This document shows, one piece after another, positions 17,492 to 26,971 of a stretch of 50,891 nucleotides of DNA (the stretch's first letter is position 1; each line of letters starts with the position of its first letter). Source of the DNA: Crocinitomicaceae bacterium (GTDB taxonomy: Bacteria > Bacteroidota > Bacteroidia > Flavobacteriales_D > Crocinitomicaceae); NCBI GenBank assembly GCA_020436025.1, contig JAGQYP010000024.1, forward strand, positions 1-50,891. Direction: 5' to 3'. Below the pieces are notes generated by a model, which was not told the DNA's origin, did not search any database, and worked only from the letters and a program-made list of their open reading frames with translations. The position numbers were made by a program, and so were the translations under genes.

Positions 17492-20400
17492 ATGAAAAAG
17501 TACATCCTTTTTATCTTCCTATTTATTCTTACACTAAACACATTTTCACAAGAGGCTGAATTGATTACTCAGGAACGCAATCTGGGTGTCATTACCAAGA
17601 TCGTGTACAACTCTGCCGGAGAGTACATCGCCAACATCAATGATGGGGAAAATACGATCAAAGTGTGGGAAGTCCAATCGGGAAAGATCATAGGAGTGCT
17701 GGAAGGGCATGAAAAAAAGATTACTTCGATTAGTTTTACCGATAAAGACAACAAAATTGTATCTGGAGACCTAGATGGAAAAATCATTATTTGGGATCTA
17801 AATACCTGGGATATTTCTGATAGTTCCAGAATCAGTAGTGGTGTTTTAACGCTGCAAAGTTTTAAAAGCGGAGACCGAATTTATGCTGGTTCTTTAAGAG
17901 GAGAAATTTTCGAACTGAAAAAAAGCAATCAGTGGAGAGCCGAATCCATCGATAATATCAAATTTCCAATAACCCAGTTGAATCTGAACGAATCGGAGAC
18001 CAAATTACTTGTTGGAACTCGAAAAGGAGTTGCAGCATTAATTGACACCAAGACCAACTCAAGAATCAAAGCCGGAAAAGTATTAGCTACTGCCATTACT
18101 GGAATTGCACTGATCGAAAATGACTCTAAAATCATAGTATCTGGAGGCTCAGGGGTTGTTCAGATTTGGGATGCCAATACTTTCAAAAAGATTTCTCAAA
18201 TACAAGCGCATTTGGCCGCAGTTACTTCGATGGATTACAATCCAAAAAAGAAATTGCTGGTAACAGGATCTCAGGATCGCTCGATCAAACTTTGGGATAT
18301 CGCCACGCAAAAAACACTGCATACTTATGTGAACGAAAATGAAGGTCAGGGAGCAGACGAACCTGTAAAATGCATCGTTTTTAGCCCGGATGGAAACACT
18401 TTTGCTAGTACCGGATTTAAAAATACCATGTTCAAGAGAACAGTTTCCAAGGACAACGTGATTAAAGTGTGGGATGTCAACCGAAAAGTACTTTACAAAA
18501 ACCTAAAAGGGGAAGTGAATCCCATTTTGGCCTTTTGTTTTAATGATAATCTGAACCAGCTGGTGACCATGAACAGTGAAAGAATGCTCACTTTCTGGGA
18601 CTTCAATAAAGGGGAACCCACTTACTATTTCCAACTTCCAGAACCAAAAGATGAGAAAGATCCGAACATTGGAAACGAATGGAAAGAAGAAGCTGAAAAT
18701 GTGGGGAATAACTTTCTAAGCGGAGGGAACTTGAATTTGGGTGGACTCAAAAACGTGGGGAAAAGTCAGGTGAAAAATGCGATCAAAAGCAAATTGAGAC
18801 AAAGAGATATTTTGAGAATCACTACCAAAGGAAATTACTTGCTGACCAAAATTAAAAAGGACGAGTTAAGACTTTACGACATATCAGGAGATGATCCAAT
18901 TTACAAATACCCGATTTTTCATGGCCAAATGAATTTGAATGATTTTGCTGTCACTAACGATGAGAAAATGATCGCTTGTGCAGGAGGAGGGGTAAAAGGC
19001 GTCTCCATTGTAGATTTGGAAACAGGGAATTTATTAAGAAAATTGGATACCAAACCTGCTGTTGCCGAATTGGAATTGGTTTTGGAAGCAAAGTCGGTTC
19101 AATTTAGTCACGATGGCTCTTTATTGCTTGTTTGCTTTAATACGGGTCAGGTAAATGTGTATTCCACCAACTCCTGGAATATCGTTTTCTCGAACACCGA
19201 CAAAAGTATTCTGAACATGTTTAAGAAGTCCTACGCCAACTTCTCGAGAGATGGTAAAACTCTTATTGTAAATGGCTACGACGGACTGAAAACCTACACT
19301 GTAGGAAATTATTCTGTTTCGGAAGGAAAGAATCTTTCAAGTCCCGGCCTTCCGATGCGATTGAATCGCCCTAGTGATGTAATCGTAACTGCTACAAATA
19401 GAAACTTGCACTACGAAAACATATTCACTGGATCGAAAAGTCAGTCGCCTGATTTCAATACTTTAATCACAAGTTCAATTTCCATTGATAAAAATGGATT
19501 TATTGGCATATCGAAAAGAAATGGTGAGTTTCAGATTGTAGATCCAGAAACAGGAACGGCTTTGTTGACATTGGTGGGAGAAGACGAAAACTACATCTTC
19601 AAAACTGCTGAGAATTACTATAAAGTTTCGAAAGACGGATTTGATCTGGTTACTTTCAGAATCGGGAAAAATGCTTATCCTTTTGAGCAGTTCGACCTTA
19701 AATTCAATCGACCTGACATTGTGTTAAAAGCGATGCATTCTGAAAATCCCGAACTGATCCAAGTTTACGAATCTGCCTACATGAAAAGATTGAAGCGAAT
19801 GGGATTGGATGAAAGTCATTTTTCCAAAGAATTACACCTTCCGGAGATTGCGATTTTGAATAAAGCAGACATTCCTTTGGTAACTCAATCCGATAAAATA
19901 AGCATTCAAATTCAAGGAAAAGACTCTAAATACAAATTGGATCGAATTCAGGTTTGGATCAATGATGTACCACTTTACGGAACCACAGGAATCCCAGTTG
20001 AATCCGCTTCAGAAGTTTCTAAAAATCTAGATCTTGAACTGATTCAGGGAATGAATAAAATTCAAGTATCGGTACTAAATGAAAAAGGTGCAGAAAGTTT
20101 GAAAAAGACCATTGACGTGGATTTTCAAGGTAAAAAAGAGAAACATCTTTATTTGGTAACAATCGGAACCAGCAAGTACAAAGACAGTCGATTTGACTTG
20201 CAATATGCGGCAAAAGATGCGAAAGATTTAGTGGCATTGTATCAGCAAAACAAGAATTTCGATCAGGTGCATTTACTTTCCATTACCAATGAAGATGTGA
20301 CAGTAGCCAATATGGAACAAGTAAAAATCTTTTTGAAAGATGCTAAAATTAATGATGAAGTGATTCTTTTCATTGCGGGACATGGAGTCTTGGATGAACA

Positions 20401-20962
20401 ATTCAATTATTACTATGGAACCCATGACATCGACTTCATGCATCCGGCTAAAAAAGGATTGGAATACTCCAAGTTGGAAGCACTTCTGGATGGCATCAAA
20501 CCAATTAAAAAATTGTTGATCATGGATACATGTCACTCTGGAGAAATAGACAAAGAAGAAGTGACCATGATGGATCAAAATGTGGATACGGAAGATGAGG
20601 TTGGCGATGTGGCCTTCCGAGCAGTGGGAATCGACATTGAAAACAAGCACAAAGGGGTTTCGACAAGTAAGGTGATGAATACCCTATTCAATGACTTAAG
20701 AAGAGGTTCGGGTGCAACCGTGATTTCATCTGCAGGTGGTGTTGAATTTGCCATGGAAAGTGATGAATGGAAAAACGGACTCTTTACTTATGTCATGTTG
20801 ATGGGACTTAAAACCCAAAATGCAGATTTGAATAAAGACGGAAAGATTCATTTATCTGAACTACAATATTATGTGATTGATCGAGTTTCCAAACTCAGCA
20901 AAGGAAAACAAGTGCCCAACACAAGGATGGCGAATATTTCCAACGATTATGTAGTCTGGTAG
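17492..20962 (+). CDS. Exported WD40-repeat protein with C-terminal caspase-like (peptidase C14) domain
   Basis: A 1156-residue protein with a signal peptide (residues 1-20), so it acts outside the cytoplasm. Residues about 30-340 form a WD40 propeller with clear repeats (IKVWEVQSGKIIG, IIIWDLNTWD, VQIWDANTFKK, IKLWDIATQK, IKVWDVNRK). About 340-740 look like a second, more degenerate propeller, and an Ig-like linker follows. The caspase fold starts near 910 (LYLVTIGTSKYKD) and carries the dyad His964 (FIAGHGV) and Cys1014 (MDTCHSGE). An EF-hand-like loop DLNKDGKIHLSE lies at 1112-1123. The catalytic residues are intact, so a Lys/Arg- or Asp-specific protease is plausible; the substrate is unknown. 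It has its own promoter and no operon partner. Confidence 0.88.
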   Translation: MKKYILFIFLFILTLNTFSQEAELITQERNLGVITKIVYNSAGEYIANINDGENTIKVWEVQSGKIIGVLEGHEKKITSISFTDKDNKIVSGDLDGKIIIWDLNTWDISDSSRISSGVLTLQSFKSGDRIYAGSLRGEIFELKKSNQWRAESIDNIKFPITQLNLNESETKLLVGTRKGVAALIDTKTNSRIKAGKVLATAITGIALIENDSKIIVSGGSGVVQIWDANTFKKISQIQAHLAAVTSMDYNPKKKLLVTGSQDRSIKLWDIATQKTLHTYVNENEGQGADEPVKCIVFSPDGNTFASTGFKNTMFKRTVSKDNVIKVWDVNRKVLYKNLKGEVNPILAFCFNDNLNQLVTMNSERMLTFWDFNKGEPTYYFQLPEPKDEKDPNIGNEWKEEAENVGNNFLSGGNLNLGGLKNVGKSQVKNAIKSKLRQRDILRITTKGNYLLTKIKKDELRLYDISGDDPIYKYPIFHGQMNLNDFAVTNDEKMIACAGGGVKGVSIVDLETGNLLRKLDTKPAVAELELVLEAKSVQFSHDGSLLLVCFNTGQVNVYSTNSWNIVFSNTDKSILNMFKKSYANFSRDGKTLIVNGYDGLKTYTVGNYSVSEGKNLSSPGLPMRLNRPSDVIVTATNRNLHYENIFTGSKSQSPDFNTLITSSISIDKNGFIGISKRNGEFQIVDPETGTALLTLVGEDENYIFKTAENYYKVSKDGFDLVTFRIGKNAYPFEQFDLKFNRPDIVLKAMHSENPELIQVYESAYMKRLKRMGLDESHFSKELHLPEIAILNKADIPLVTQSDKISIQIQGKDSKYKLDRIQVWINDVPLYGTTGIPVESASEVSKNLDLELIQGMNKIQVSVLNEKGAESLKKTIDVDFQGKKEKHLYLVTIGTSKYKDSRFDLQYAAKDAKDLVALYQQNKNFDQVHLLSITNEDVTVANMEQVKIFLKDAKINDEVILFIAGHGVLDEQFNYYYGTHDIDFMHPAKKGLEYSKLEALLDGIKPIKKLLIMDTCHSGEIDKEEVTMMDQNVDTEDEVGDVAFRAVGIDIENKHKGVSTSKVMNTLFNDLRRGSGATVISSAGGVEFAMESDEWKNGLFTYVMLMGLKTQNADLNKDGKIHLSELQYYVIDRVSKLSKGKQVPNTRMANISNDYVVW

Positions 20963-20964
20963 AA

Positions 20965-21393
20965 CTAGAAATTTACTTGGGAGTCGTTTTCCATGGATTC
21001 ACCAAATCCAGCGTCAACCGGCTCCCAAAGTTCAATTTTGTTTCCTTCTGGATCGAGAATGTGCACAAATTTACCGTAGTCAAATGTTTCAATTTCATCC
21101 AAAACTTGAACACCCTCTTTTTTTAAAACTTCGACGAATTCTTCAATGTCTCGTACCCTAAAATTTAGCATGGTTTCTTTAGTGGAAGGATCAAAATATT
21201 TGGTATCCTCACTAAAAAAACTGAATTGAGCCACGCCCTGTTTCTTGGTTCGTTCATCAATAAAACGGAAAGAAGCACCATAATCAGTCATATTCATTTT
21301 CAACTGATCGGCATACCACTGATTCATTTTCTTAGGATCCTTCGATTTCAAAAAAATCCCTCCAATTCCAGTTATGTAATTCTTCTTTTCCAT
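20965..21393 (-). CDS. VOC-family (glyoxalase/bleomycin-resistance-like) protein
   Basis: Small cytoplasmic protein of the vicinal oxygen chelate fold: GIGGIFLKSKDPKKMNQWYADQL begins the first module and GKFVHILDPEGNKIELWEP closes the second, with Glu of IELWEP as the usual metal ligand. ATG at 21391-21393 is preferred; an upstream in-frame ATG at 21402 overlaps a TAGCTTTG box (21400-21407). If that box is the promoter, the mRNA has a very short leader. The gene converges with the WD40-caspase gene with a two-base gap. The substrate is unknown. Confidence 0.82.
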   Translation of the reverse strand: MEKKNYITGIGGIFLKSKDPKKMNQWYADQLKMNMTDYGASFRFIDERTKKQGVAQFSFFSEDTKYFDPSTKETMLNFRVRDIEEFVEVLKKEGVQVLDEIETFDYGKFVHILDPEGNKIELWEPVDAGFGESMENDSQVNF

Positions 21394-21473
21394 TCTAATC
21401 AAAGCTATATCAATTTCAAAACTATCTCTGAATTAGTCGACGAGCTCGAAATCGCTCGATTGATAATTAATAC

Positions 21474-24400
21474 CTACTCTTCCTTCCACTCGTCTCCTCT
21501 TCCTGGTGTGTAAGGAATTGGAATTTGTGCTAATTTCTTCTCTAAATCCTTGATCGAAACCACTAAGAAATCCAGATCTTTTTTAGCTTGAACAAACTCT
21601 TCTTTCGCCAATTCCATGGACTTTTTCTGAGTTGTTGTTGGATTGGCGGTCGATCCATAAATCTGATACGAAATCGTACCTACCCTATCCGAAATCGAAG
21701 GCACCGTTTCAATGTCTTTGGAGGATAAAGTTCCATCACCCCACATGGCAATTTCCAATTTGTAAAACTTCTCTTCCAAGGCTTTGATATCCTTCAATAA
21801 ATTAATGTTTGTTCCAGGATATTGAATTACCGCCTGTTTGATATGAGCCAAACGATTCTTGTAATCTCTCATGATTCTCGATGCTCCGTCAACGGATCTA
21901 TTCAATTCACTCAACTGAGTTGTAAACACTTGCATTTCTGCAGGATCAGAAGGTACAGCGTTTGTATTCAAAGATTTTACATTGAATTCAACTTTAGAAC
22001 TTAATTGAGTCACTTCTCCATTATCCACTCTAAATAACTGAACATTGAATTTCCCAGGTTTCACCATATACCCATCATCAGGATTGGAATATCTACCTGT
22101 TTTTCCGTTTGACAATTTAATTGGACTCGTAGAAGCCGATCTTAAGTTCCATGTCACTCGATTGATTCCTTTGGAAACCGACTTTTTAATTCTATTCACT
22201 TCATTTCCTTCAGCATCGCGAATGATAAAAAGTAAAAATGGTTTTTCTTCCAGATCTTCTTTTCGCATTTCTTCAATGCTGATCCATGGCACGTCCTTAC
22301 CATCTTTATCCAATTTATTTTCTTCATCCGTTCTTTTCTCTTTGGCTGTCTTTCTTTTCTCTTTGATATAATAAGTGAAAGTAGCTCCAAAATCAGGATT
22401 TGGGGAAGTAAAATAACTGGCTCCCATGGAAGATTTTCCTCTCAGTCCAATTGGATTCGACTCCACATAATGCCATGCGTCCTTAATTGGGTAAATTGCT
22501 CCATCTTTATCAAGATCCTCCGCTTTCAAATCTCTGAGAACAGAATAATCATCCAGAACATAGAAACTTCTTCCGAAAGTAGCGACAACCAAATCATTTT
22601 CTCTTGCTTGAATGGCAATATCTCTGATCGCAACTGTTGGCAAGCCTGCTGTTAATTTTACCCAGTCTTTTCCGCCATCAATTGAAAAGTAGAATCCAAA
22701 TTCAGTTCCGCAAAACAAAAGATTCTTATTTACGTGATCCTGAGCCATCGCATACACAGAACCTCTCTCCGGTAAATTCCCTGAAATGGAAGTCCAGGTA
22801 TTTCCTTTATCCGCTGACTTCAAAATATATGGTTTGAAATCTCCACTTTTGTGATTATTGAATACGGCATAAACTACATTTTCATCGTATTTATCTGCAA
22901 TCAGCATGTTCACATAAGTATAAGCTGGAATTCCTGGGAATGACTCCATTTGTCTCCATGTTTTTCCGTCATCTTCAGATACCTGAATTAATCCATCGTC
23001 TGTTCCAACATAAAGTAAGCCCTTCTTCAAAGGTGACTCATCCAAGGCAACAATATTTCCATACATGGAGGTAGATTTATTCTTCATCACGGTGTTCATC
23101 CCCCATGTTTTGCCCATTTCTTTCAATTTATTTCGATCGATCTGTCGGGTCAAATCCGGAGAAACACGTTCCCAAGTATCCCCATAATCTGTTGATTTAA
23201 ACAATCTGTTGGCAGCGAAATACAGCGTTTTGTGGTCATGAGGACTCACCAATAATGGCGCATCCCAATTCCATCTAAAAGCTTCCTCCCCTTTCAAAGG
23301 CATCGGTTGAATTCCAATTTTTTGACCAGTAGTTTTGTCGTATCGAACTATCCAACCATACTGTGCTTGAGCATAGACAATGTTTGGATTCACAGGATCA
23401 ATCGCCGATTCAAATCCATCTCCTCCATTCGTAATAAACCAGTCGGCATTAGTAATACCCGCGTTATTGATGGTTCTTGACGGCCCTCCTTGAGAATTGT
23501 TATCCTGAGTACCTCCATAAATATTGTAGAATGGTTCCGCGTTGTCAACTGCCACTTTATAGAACTGGGTAATTGGCAAATTCGGTTTGTAATGCCATTT
23601 GTTTGCATGATCCCAAGTTTCGTACAAACCTCCATCACAACCTACCAACCAGTGATCCGTGTTTTGAGGATCGATCCAAATGCAGTGATTATCTACGTGT
23701 TTGTTCTCCTCTCCTGTAGCTTTAAATGTTTTTCCTCCATCTTCAGTATGATGCAACCATGTATCCATAGAAAATACTTTGTTTACATCTTTTGGATCAC
23801 AATAAATTTCTTGGTAGTAATTTCCAGAGGTACTGTGGGAAGACATTTTACTAAAACTAGCTCCTCTGTCCGTTGATCTGTAAAATCCATGTTTATCGTC
23901 TTTGGCTTCTACAATGGCATACACATAATTGGAGTTCACCGGAGAAATTGCTAAACCAACTCTACCCATTTTATTTTGAGGCAAACCATTGGTCAATTCC
24001 TCCCAATTCTCTCCCCCATTCATTGTTTTGAAAACCCCACTTTCTGGTCCTCCTCCAACATAAGTCCACACATGTCTTCTTCTTTGATGCATGGCAGCAT
24101 AAAGCACATCCGGATTATTTGGATCCATCACTAAGTCTGCACAACCCGTATTTTCTGAAATCTTAAAAATTTGTTTCCAATTCTTTCCTCCATCTGTTGT
24201 TTTGTAAACTCCTCTGTCTCCTCCTGCAGACCAAAGCGGACCATAAGCAGCTACGTATACCACATTTGAGTTTCTCGGATCAACAAGGATATCTGAAATG
24301 TGCTCAGAATTTTTCAATCCAAGATTTTTAAAAGATTTTCCTCCATCTTCCGATTTGTAAATTCCGTCTCCAAATGCTACAGAGCGTTGGTTATTATTTT

Positions 24401-24755
24401 CTCCCGTTCCTACCCAAACAACATTGCTATTATTTGGATCTAGAGTCACACAACCAATGGAATAAGAACCATAACTATCAAAAATAGGTTCGTAAGTTGT
24501 CCCTGCATTTGTAGTTTTAAAAACACCACCCGAAGCTATGGCTAAATAATATTCCGCCGGATTATTTGGATTAACAGCTATATCTGCTATTCTACCTGCG
24601 GTTAAAGCCGGACCTACAGATCTCCATTTTAAACCAGAAACCAGGGAAGAATTAATTGCAGATTTTTCTTCAGTTTCAGTGCCTTTTTTCTTTTGTCCAA
24701 AGGAAGTTGTAGCCAATGAAGCTATACAAAGGAAGATAAATAACCTTTTTTTCAT
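21474..24755 (-). CDS. Exported Vps10/sortilin-like beta-propeller protein (often named glycosyl hydrolase)
   Basis: A large secreted protein of about 1093 residues. The start is set at the ATG 24753-24755 because it begins a good signal peptide (MKKRLFIFLCIASLATTSFG); 38 further upstream codons have no signal-peptide character. The body contains many BNR/Asp-box blades (SEDGGKSF, TTDGGKNW, STDRGASF, SADKGNTW, SIDGGKDW), the mark of the Vps10/sortilin propeller, and a C-terminal helical domain. Bacteroidota homologues are usually annotated as glycosyl hydrolases without biochemical proof; some act with TonB-dependent uptake or proteases. No T9SS tail is present. Confidence 0.82.
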   Translation of the reverse strand: MKKRLFIFLCIASLATTSFGQKKKGTETEEKSAINSSLVSGLKWRSVGPALTAGRIADIAVNPNNPAEYYLAIASGGVFKTTNAGTTYEPIFDSYGSYSIGCVTLDPNNSNVVWVGTGENNNQRSVAFGDGIYKSEDGGKSFKNLGLKNSEHISDILVDPRNSNVVYVAAYGPLWSAGGDRGVYKTTDGGKNWKQIFKISENTGCADLVMDPNNPDVLYAAMHQRRRHVWTYVGGGPESGVFKTMNGGENWEELTNGLPQNKMGRVGLAISPVNSNYVYAIVEAKDDKHGFYRSTDRGASFSKMSSHSTSGNYYQEIYCDPKDVNKVFSMDTWLHHTEDGGKTFKATGEENKHVDNHCIWIDPQNTDHWLVGCDGGLYETWDHANKWHYKPNLPITQFYKVAVDNAEPFYNIYGGTQDNNSQGGPSRTINNAGITNADWFITNGGDGFESAIDPVNPNIVYAQAQYGWIVRYDKTTGQKIGIQPMPLKGEEAFRWNWDAPLLVSPHDHKTLYFAANRLFKSTDYGDTWERVSPDLTRQIDRNKLKEMGKTWGMNTVMKNKSTSMYGNIVALDESPLKKGLLYVGTDDGLIQVSEDDGKTWRQMESFPGIPAYTYVNMLIADKYDENVVYAVFNNHKSGDFKPYILKSADKGNTWTSISGNLPERGSVYAMAQDHVNKNLLFCGTEFGFYFSIDGGKDWVKLTAGLPTVAIRDIAIQARENDLVVATFGRSFYVLDDYSVLRDLKAEDLDKDGAIYPIKDAWHYVESNPIGLRGKSSMGASYFTSPNPDFGATFTYYIKEKRKTAKEKRTDEENKLDKDGKDVPWISIEEMRKEDLEEKPFLLFIIRDAEGNEVNRIKKSVSKGINRVTWNLRSASTSPIKLSNGKTGRYSNPDDGYMVKPGKFNVQLFRVDNGEVTQLSSKVEFNVKSLNTNAVPSDPAEMQVFTTQLSELNRSVDGASRIMRDYKNRLAHIKQAVIQYPGTNINLLKDIKALEEKFYKLEIAMWGDGTLSSKDIETVPSISDRVGTISYQIYGSTANPTTTQKKSMELAKEEFVQAKKDLDFLVVSIKDLEKKLAQIPIPYTPGRGDEWKEE

Positions 24756-24855
24756 GATCACGAATTGTTTTAGTTTTTGAGTCAGATTTACGAATATAGA
24801 ACAAACAAAAAGAAATGGATGAAAAAATACATGAATGGTCAAAATAGGCTCTAAC

Positions 24856-25653
24856 TTAACCTTCAGCAATCATTTTGGTCCGTATTCTTCTTATTTTCTC
24901 CTCAACGATCTTGAGTTCTTCTTCCGTTAATGGAATTTCGTATTTCTTCTTCATGAATTTTTTGATTGTTTTCATTTCAGACATGGCCTTTTTCAATTCG
25001 GCTAAGTCTGAAGTTAACTCTTTGTGGTAAGGATCTTGGGAAGGTAAGTTATTTAAAACATCAACAATATTTTCTAATACGGGATACTGGTGAACCAATA
25101 ATTTATTCAGACTTTCACTTGATTGGAAAGAGGCAATTTGGGACGCCACATAGGAACCTTCTACCCAAATTCCAGCAAATTGGATTCCGACTAATCGCAT
25201 GACTTCCTCATCTTGCAAGTACTCTTCAAATGTGATACTCAAATCGAGAAGGATGGTCATCATGGAATCCTTATTCTCCAAATTACTTTCAAAGCGTTCG
25301 TAAATAGATAGTTTATTGAACATTTGGTTGATTTCACATTTCTCTCCCAGCTCTTTTATGGCGTGCAAATATTTTATGGCAATTCCATTTCTTTTATTTT
25401 GAATCGCATAAGCCATGTCGGCGAGGTAGACCCCAAAATTTACAATTTGCTTGTATTTGGTTTTATATTTCCCTGTCTCACTAAAAGAATGAACAAGAGT
25501 AGAATCGTATTTTAAATCCGGATTTTGAAAGATAAGGACAATCTGTAAAGGAGAAGGCATACTACCGTATCCACCACCCTGACTCAAACCTTTATTAGGT
25601 AGGCATAGTAAAGTGAGTAAAAGGCCAATAACTATTTTGAGTTTCCAATTCAT
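24856..25653 (-). CDS. Exported protein of unknown family, paralog of the 29535-30410 lipoprotein
   Basis: A 265-residue protein with an N-terminal signal peptide (about residues 1-24). It shares with the lipoprotein at 29535-30410 the blocks MPSPLQI, Y..KY.Q..NFGVY.AD.AY, NKDS, YL.D.E and IQFAG.W.EG.Y..SQ, then a helical C-terminus ending EEL.I..EKI..... The two are clear paralogs, one soluble and one lipid-anchored. The protein is mostly helical with no recognised domain. The tight conservation of the NFGVY and IQFAG segments suggests a binding core. The function is unknown. Confidence 0.75.
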   Translation of the reverse strand: MNWKLKIVIGLLLTLLCLPNKGLSQGGGYGSMPSPLQIVLIFQNPDLKYDSTLVHSFSETGKYKTKYKQIVNFGVYLADMAYAIQNKRNGIAIKYLHAIKELGEKCEINQMFNKLSIYERFESNLENKDSMMTILLDLSITFEEYLQDEEVMRLVGIQFAGIWVEGSYVASQIASFQSSESLNKLLVHQYPVLENIVDVLNNLPSQDPYHKELTSDLAELKKAMSEMKTIKKFMKKKYEIPLTEEELKIVEEKIRRIRTKMIAEG

Positions 25654-25691
25654 CCTCAGTATAAAAATAGCATTTCTCTGAAATTGAGAAC

Positions 25692-25724
25692 AAAAAAAGG
25701 GACTGATTTTCAGTCCCTTTTTTA
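25692..25724 (-). terminator. Bidirectional rho-independent terminator after rplT
   Basis: A stem of fourteen or more pairs, AAAAAGGGACTGA with TCAGTCCCTTTTT, closes a three-base loop. The A and T runs let it work in both directions, downstream of rplT on the minus strand. Confidence 0.85.
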
Positions 25725-25745
25725 AAGTCGATAGTTTATAATAAT

Positions 25746-26093
25746 TTATTTCTTCACAGAATCAACAACTGCTTTGAAAGCTTCAGGGTGATTCATTGCT
25801 AAATCTGCAAGAACTTTTCTGTTCAATTCGATTCCTTTAGCATTTGCTTTCCCCATGAACTCACTGTAAGACATTCCATGAAGTCTTGCACCAGCGTTAA
25901 TTCTTTGAATCCAAAGAGCTCTAAAGTTTCTTTTCTTTTGTTTTCTGTGTGCGTAAGCGTAAACTAACCCTTTTTCAACTGCATTTTTTGCAACTGTCCA
26001 CACATTTTTTCTTCTTCCGTAGTAACCTCTGGCAATTTTAAGAGTTCTTTTTCTTCTTGCTCTTGATGCTACTGAATTTACTGATCTTGGCAT
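25746..26093 (-). CDS. rplT: 50S ribosomal protein L20 (bL20)
   Basis: Large-subunit assembly protein that binds 23S rRNA and in several bacteria represses its own operon. The N-terminus has the basic tail ([16 protein letters not shown]), followed by [12 protein letters not shown] and the C-terminal [20 protein letters not shown] and KVLADLA segments. The length of 115 is normal. It is the last gene of thrS-infC-rpmI-rplT. The 88-bp gap after rpmI is long for this operon and may hold a control structure. Confidence 0.97.
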   Translation of the reverse strand: MPRSVNSVASRARRKRTLKIARGYYGRRKNVWTVAKNAVEKGLVYAYAHRKQKKRNFRALWIQRINAGARLHGMSYSEFMGKANAKGIELNRKVLADLAMNHPEAFKAVVDSVKK

Positions 26094-26181
26094 AATTAAT
26101 AATTTTTTTGGTATGAGGCGGGATCTTATTTCGTACCCACTTAGTTACCCAATACCGGGTTTAACAATTTAACCTTGAATA

Positions 26182-26376
26182 TTAGATATTCAACATAAGT
26201 TTTACATTCTTCTCATCTGCTTTGTCCACAAGTCCATCATGTGTCAAAGCAAGTTTTCTCTTTTTGGACTTTTTCGTAAGGATGTGGCTTTTAAAAGCGT
26301 GCTTCCTTTTGATTTTTCCGCTTCCAGTTACTTTGAATCTCTTCTTAGCGCTGGAATTTGTTTTTACTTTTGGCAT
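26182..26376 (-). CDS. rpmI: 50S ribosomal protein L35 (bL35)
   Basis: A small basic 64-residue protein with the L35 pattern [37 protein letters not shown] and a short C-terminus. It lies 37 bp after infC and 88 bp before rplT on the same strand, the conserved order. Confidence 0.97.
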   Translation of the reverse strand: MPKVKTNSSAKKRFKVTGSGKIKRKHAFKSHILTKKSKKRKLALTHDGLVDKADEKNVKLMLNI

Positions 26377-26413
26377 CTCTTTTAATTTTTAAAATATATA
26401 ACCATCGACTTAA

Positions 26414-26962
26414 TTACTTCTTCTTTGGGTTGATCATGATAATCATTTTCTTCCCTTCTAGTTTGGGCATTTGTTCTAAAACCCCAATATCTTCCAATTC
26501 TTGAGCAAATTTCAAAAGAAGAATTTCTCCTCTTTCCTTAAAAACAATTGTTCTTCCTTTGAAGAATACATATGCTTTTACCTTTGCTCCTTCCATCAAA
26601 AACTTACGCGCATGATTCAATTTAAAGTTCAAATCATGATCATCTGTATTTGGTCCGAATCGAATTTCTTTTACAACGACTTTACTTTGCTTCGACTTCA
26701 GTTCTTTTTGCTTCTTTTTTTGTTCGTAAAGAAACTTTCTGTAGTCAATGATTTTACAAACCGGTGGAGTAGCATTTGGAGAAATTTCTACCAAATCCAA
26801 TTCAGCCTCTTCAGCTCTTTGCAAGGCCACACGTAATGGCAATACTTCTGCTCCTTCTCCATCCATAACCAATCTCACTTCACTTGCTGTGATTCGGTCA
26901 TTGATGCGGTGAGCATCTTCATTTCTCCTAGGTCTAATAGGTCCCCGACCTTTTTTATTCAT
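26414..26962 (-). CDS. infC: Translation initiation factor IF-3
   Basis: Prevents premature joining of the ribosomal subunits and proofreads the start codon. The N-terminal domain has [14 protein letters not shown] and [18 protein letters not shown]; the lysine-rich linker [11 protein letters not shown] leads to the C-terminal domain with [24 protein letters not shown] and the [11 protein letters not shown] strand. It starts with a normal ATG, not the rare ATT used for autocontrol in enterobacteria, ten bases after the thrS stop. An N-terminal extension rich in Arg and Pro (about 18 residues) is typical for Bacteroidota. Confidence 0.97.
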   Translation of the reverse strand: MNKKGRGPIRPRRNEDAHRINDRITASEVRLVMDGEGAEVLPLRVALQRAEEAELDLVEISPNATPPVCKIIDYRKFLYEQKKKQKELKSKQSKVVVKEIRFGPNTDDHDLNFKLNHARKFLMEGAKVKAYVFFKGRTIVFKERGEILLLKFAQELEDIGVLEQMPKLEGKKMIIMINPKKK

Positions 26963-26971
26963 TCGCTTTTT

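Noticed and set aside
20273..20650. Antisense frame within the caspase gene
   Set aside because: It mirrors the strong coding frame on the plus strand and its product has no recognisable features.
24756..24869. N-terminal extension of the Vps10-like gene
   Set aside because: It precedes a perfect signal peptide and contains no conserved sequence; the start was set at 24755.
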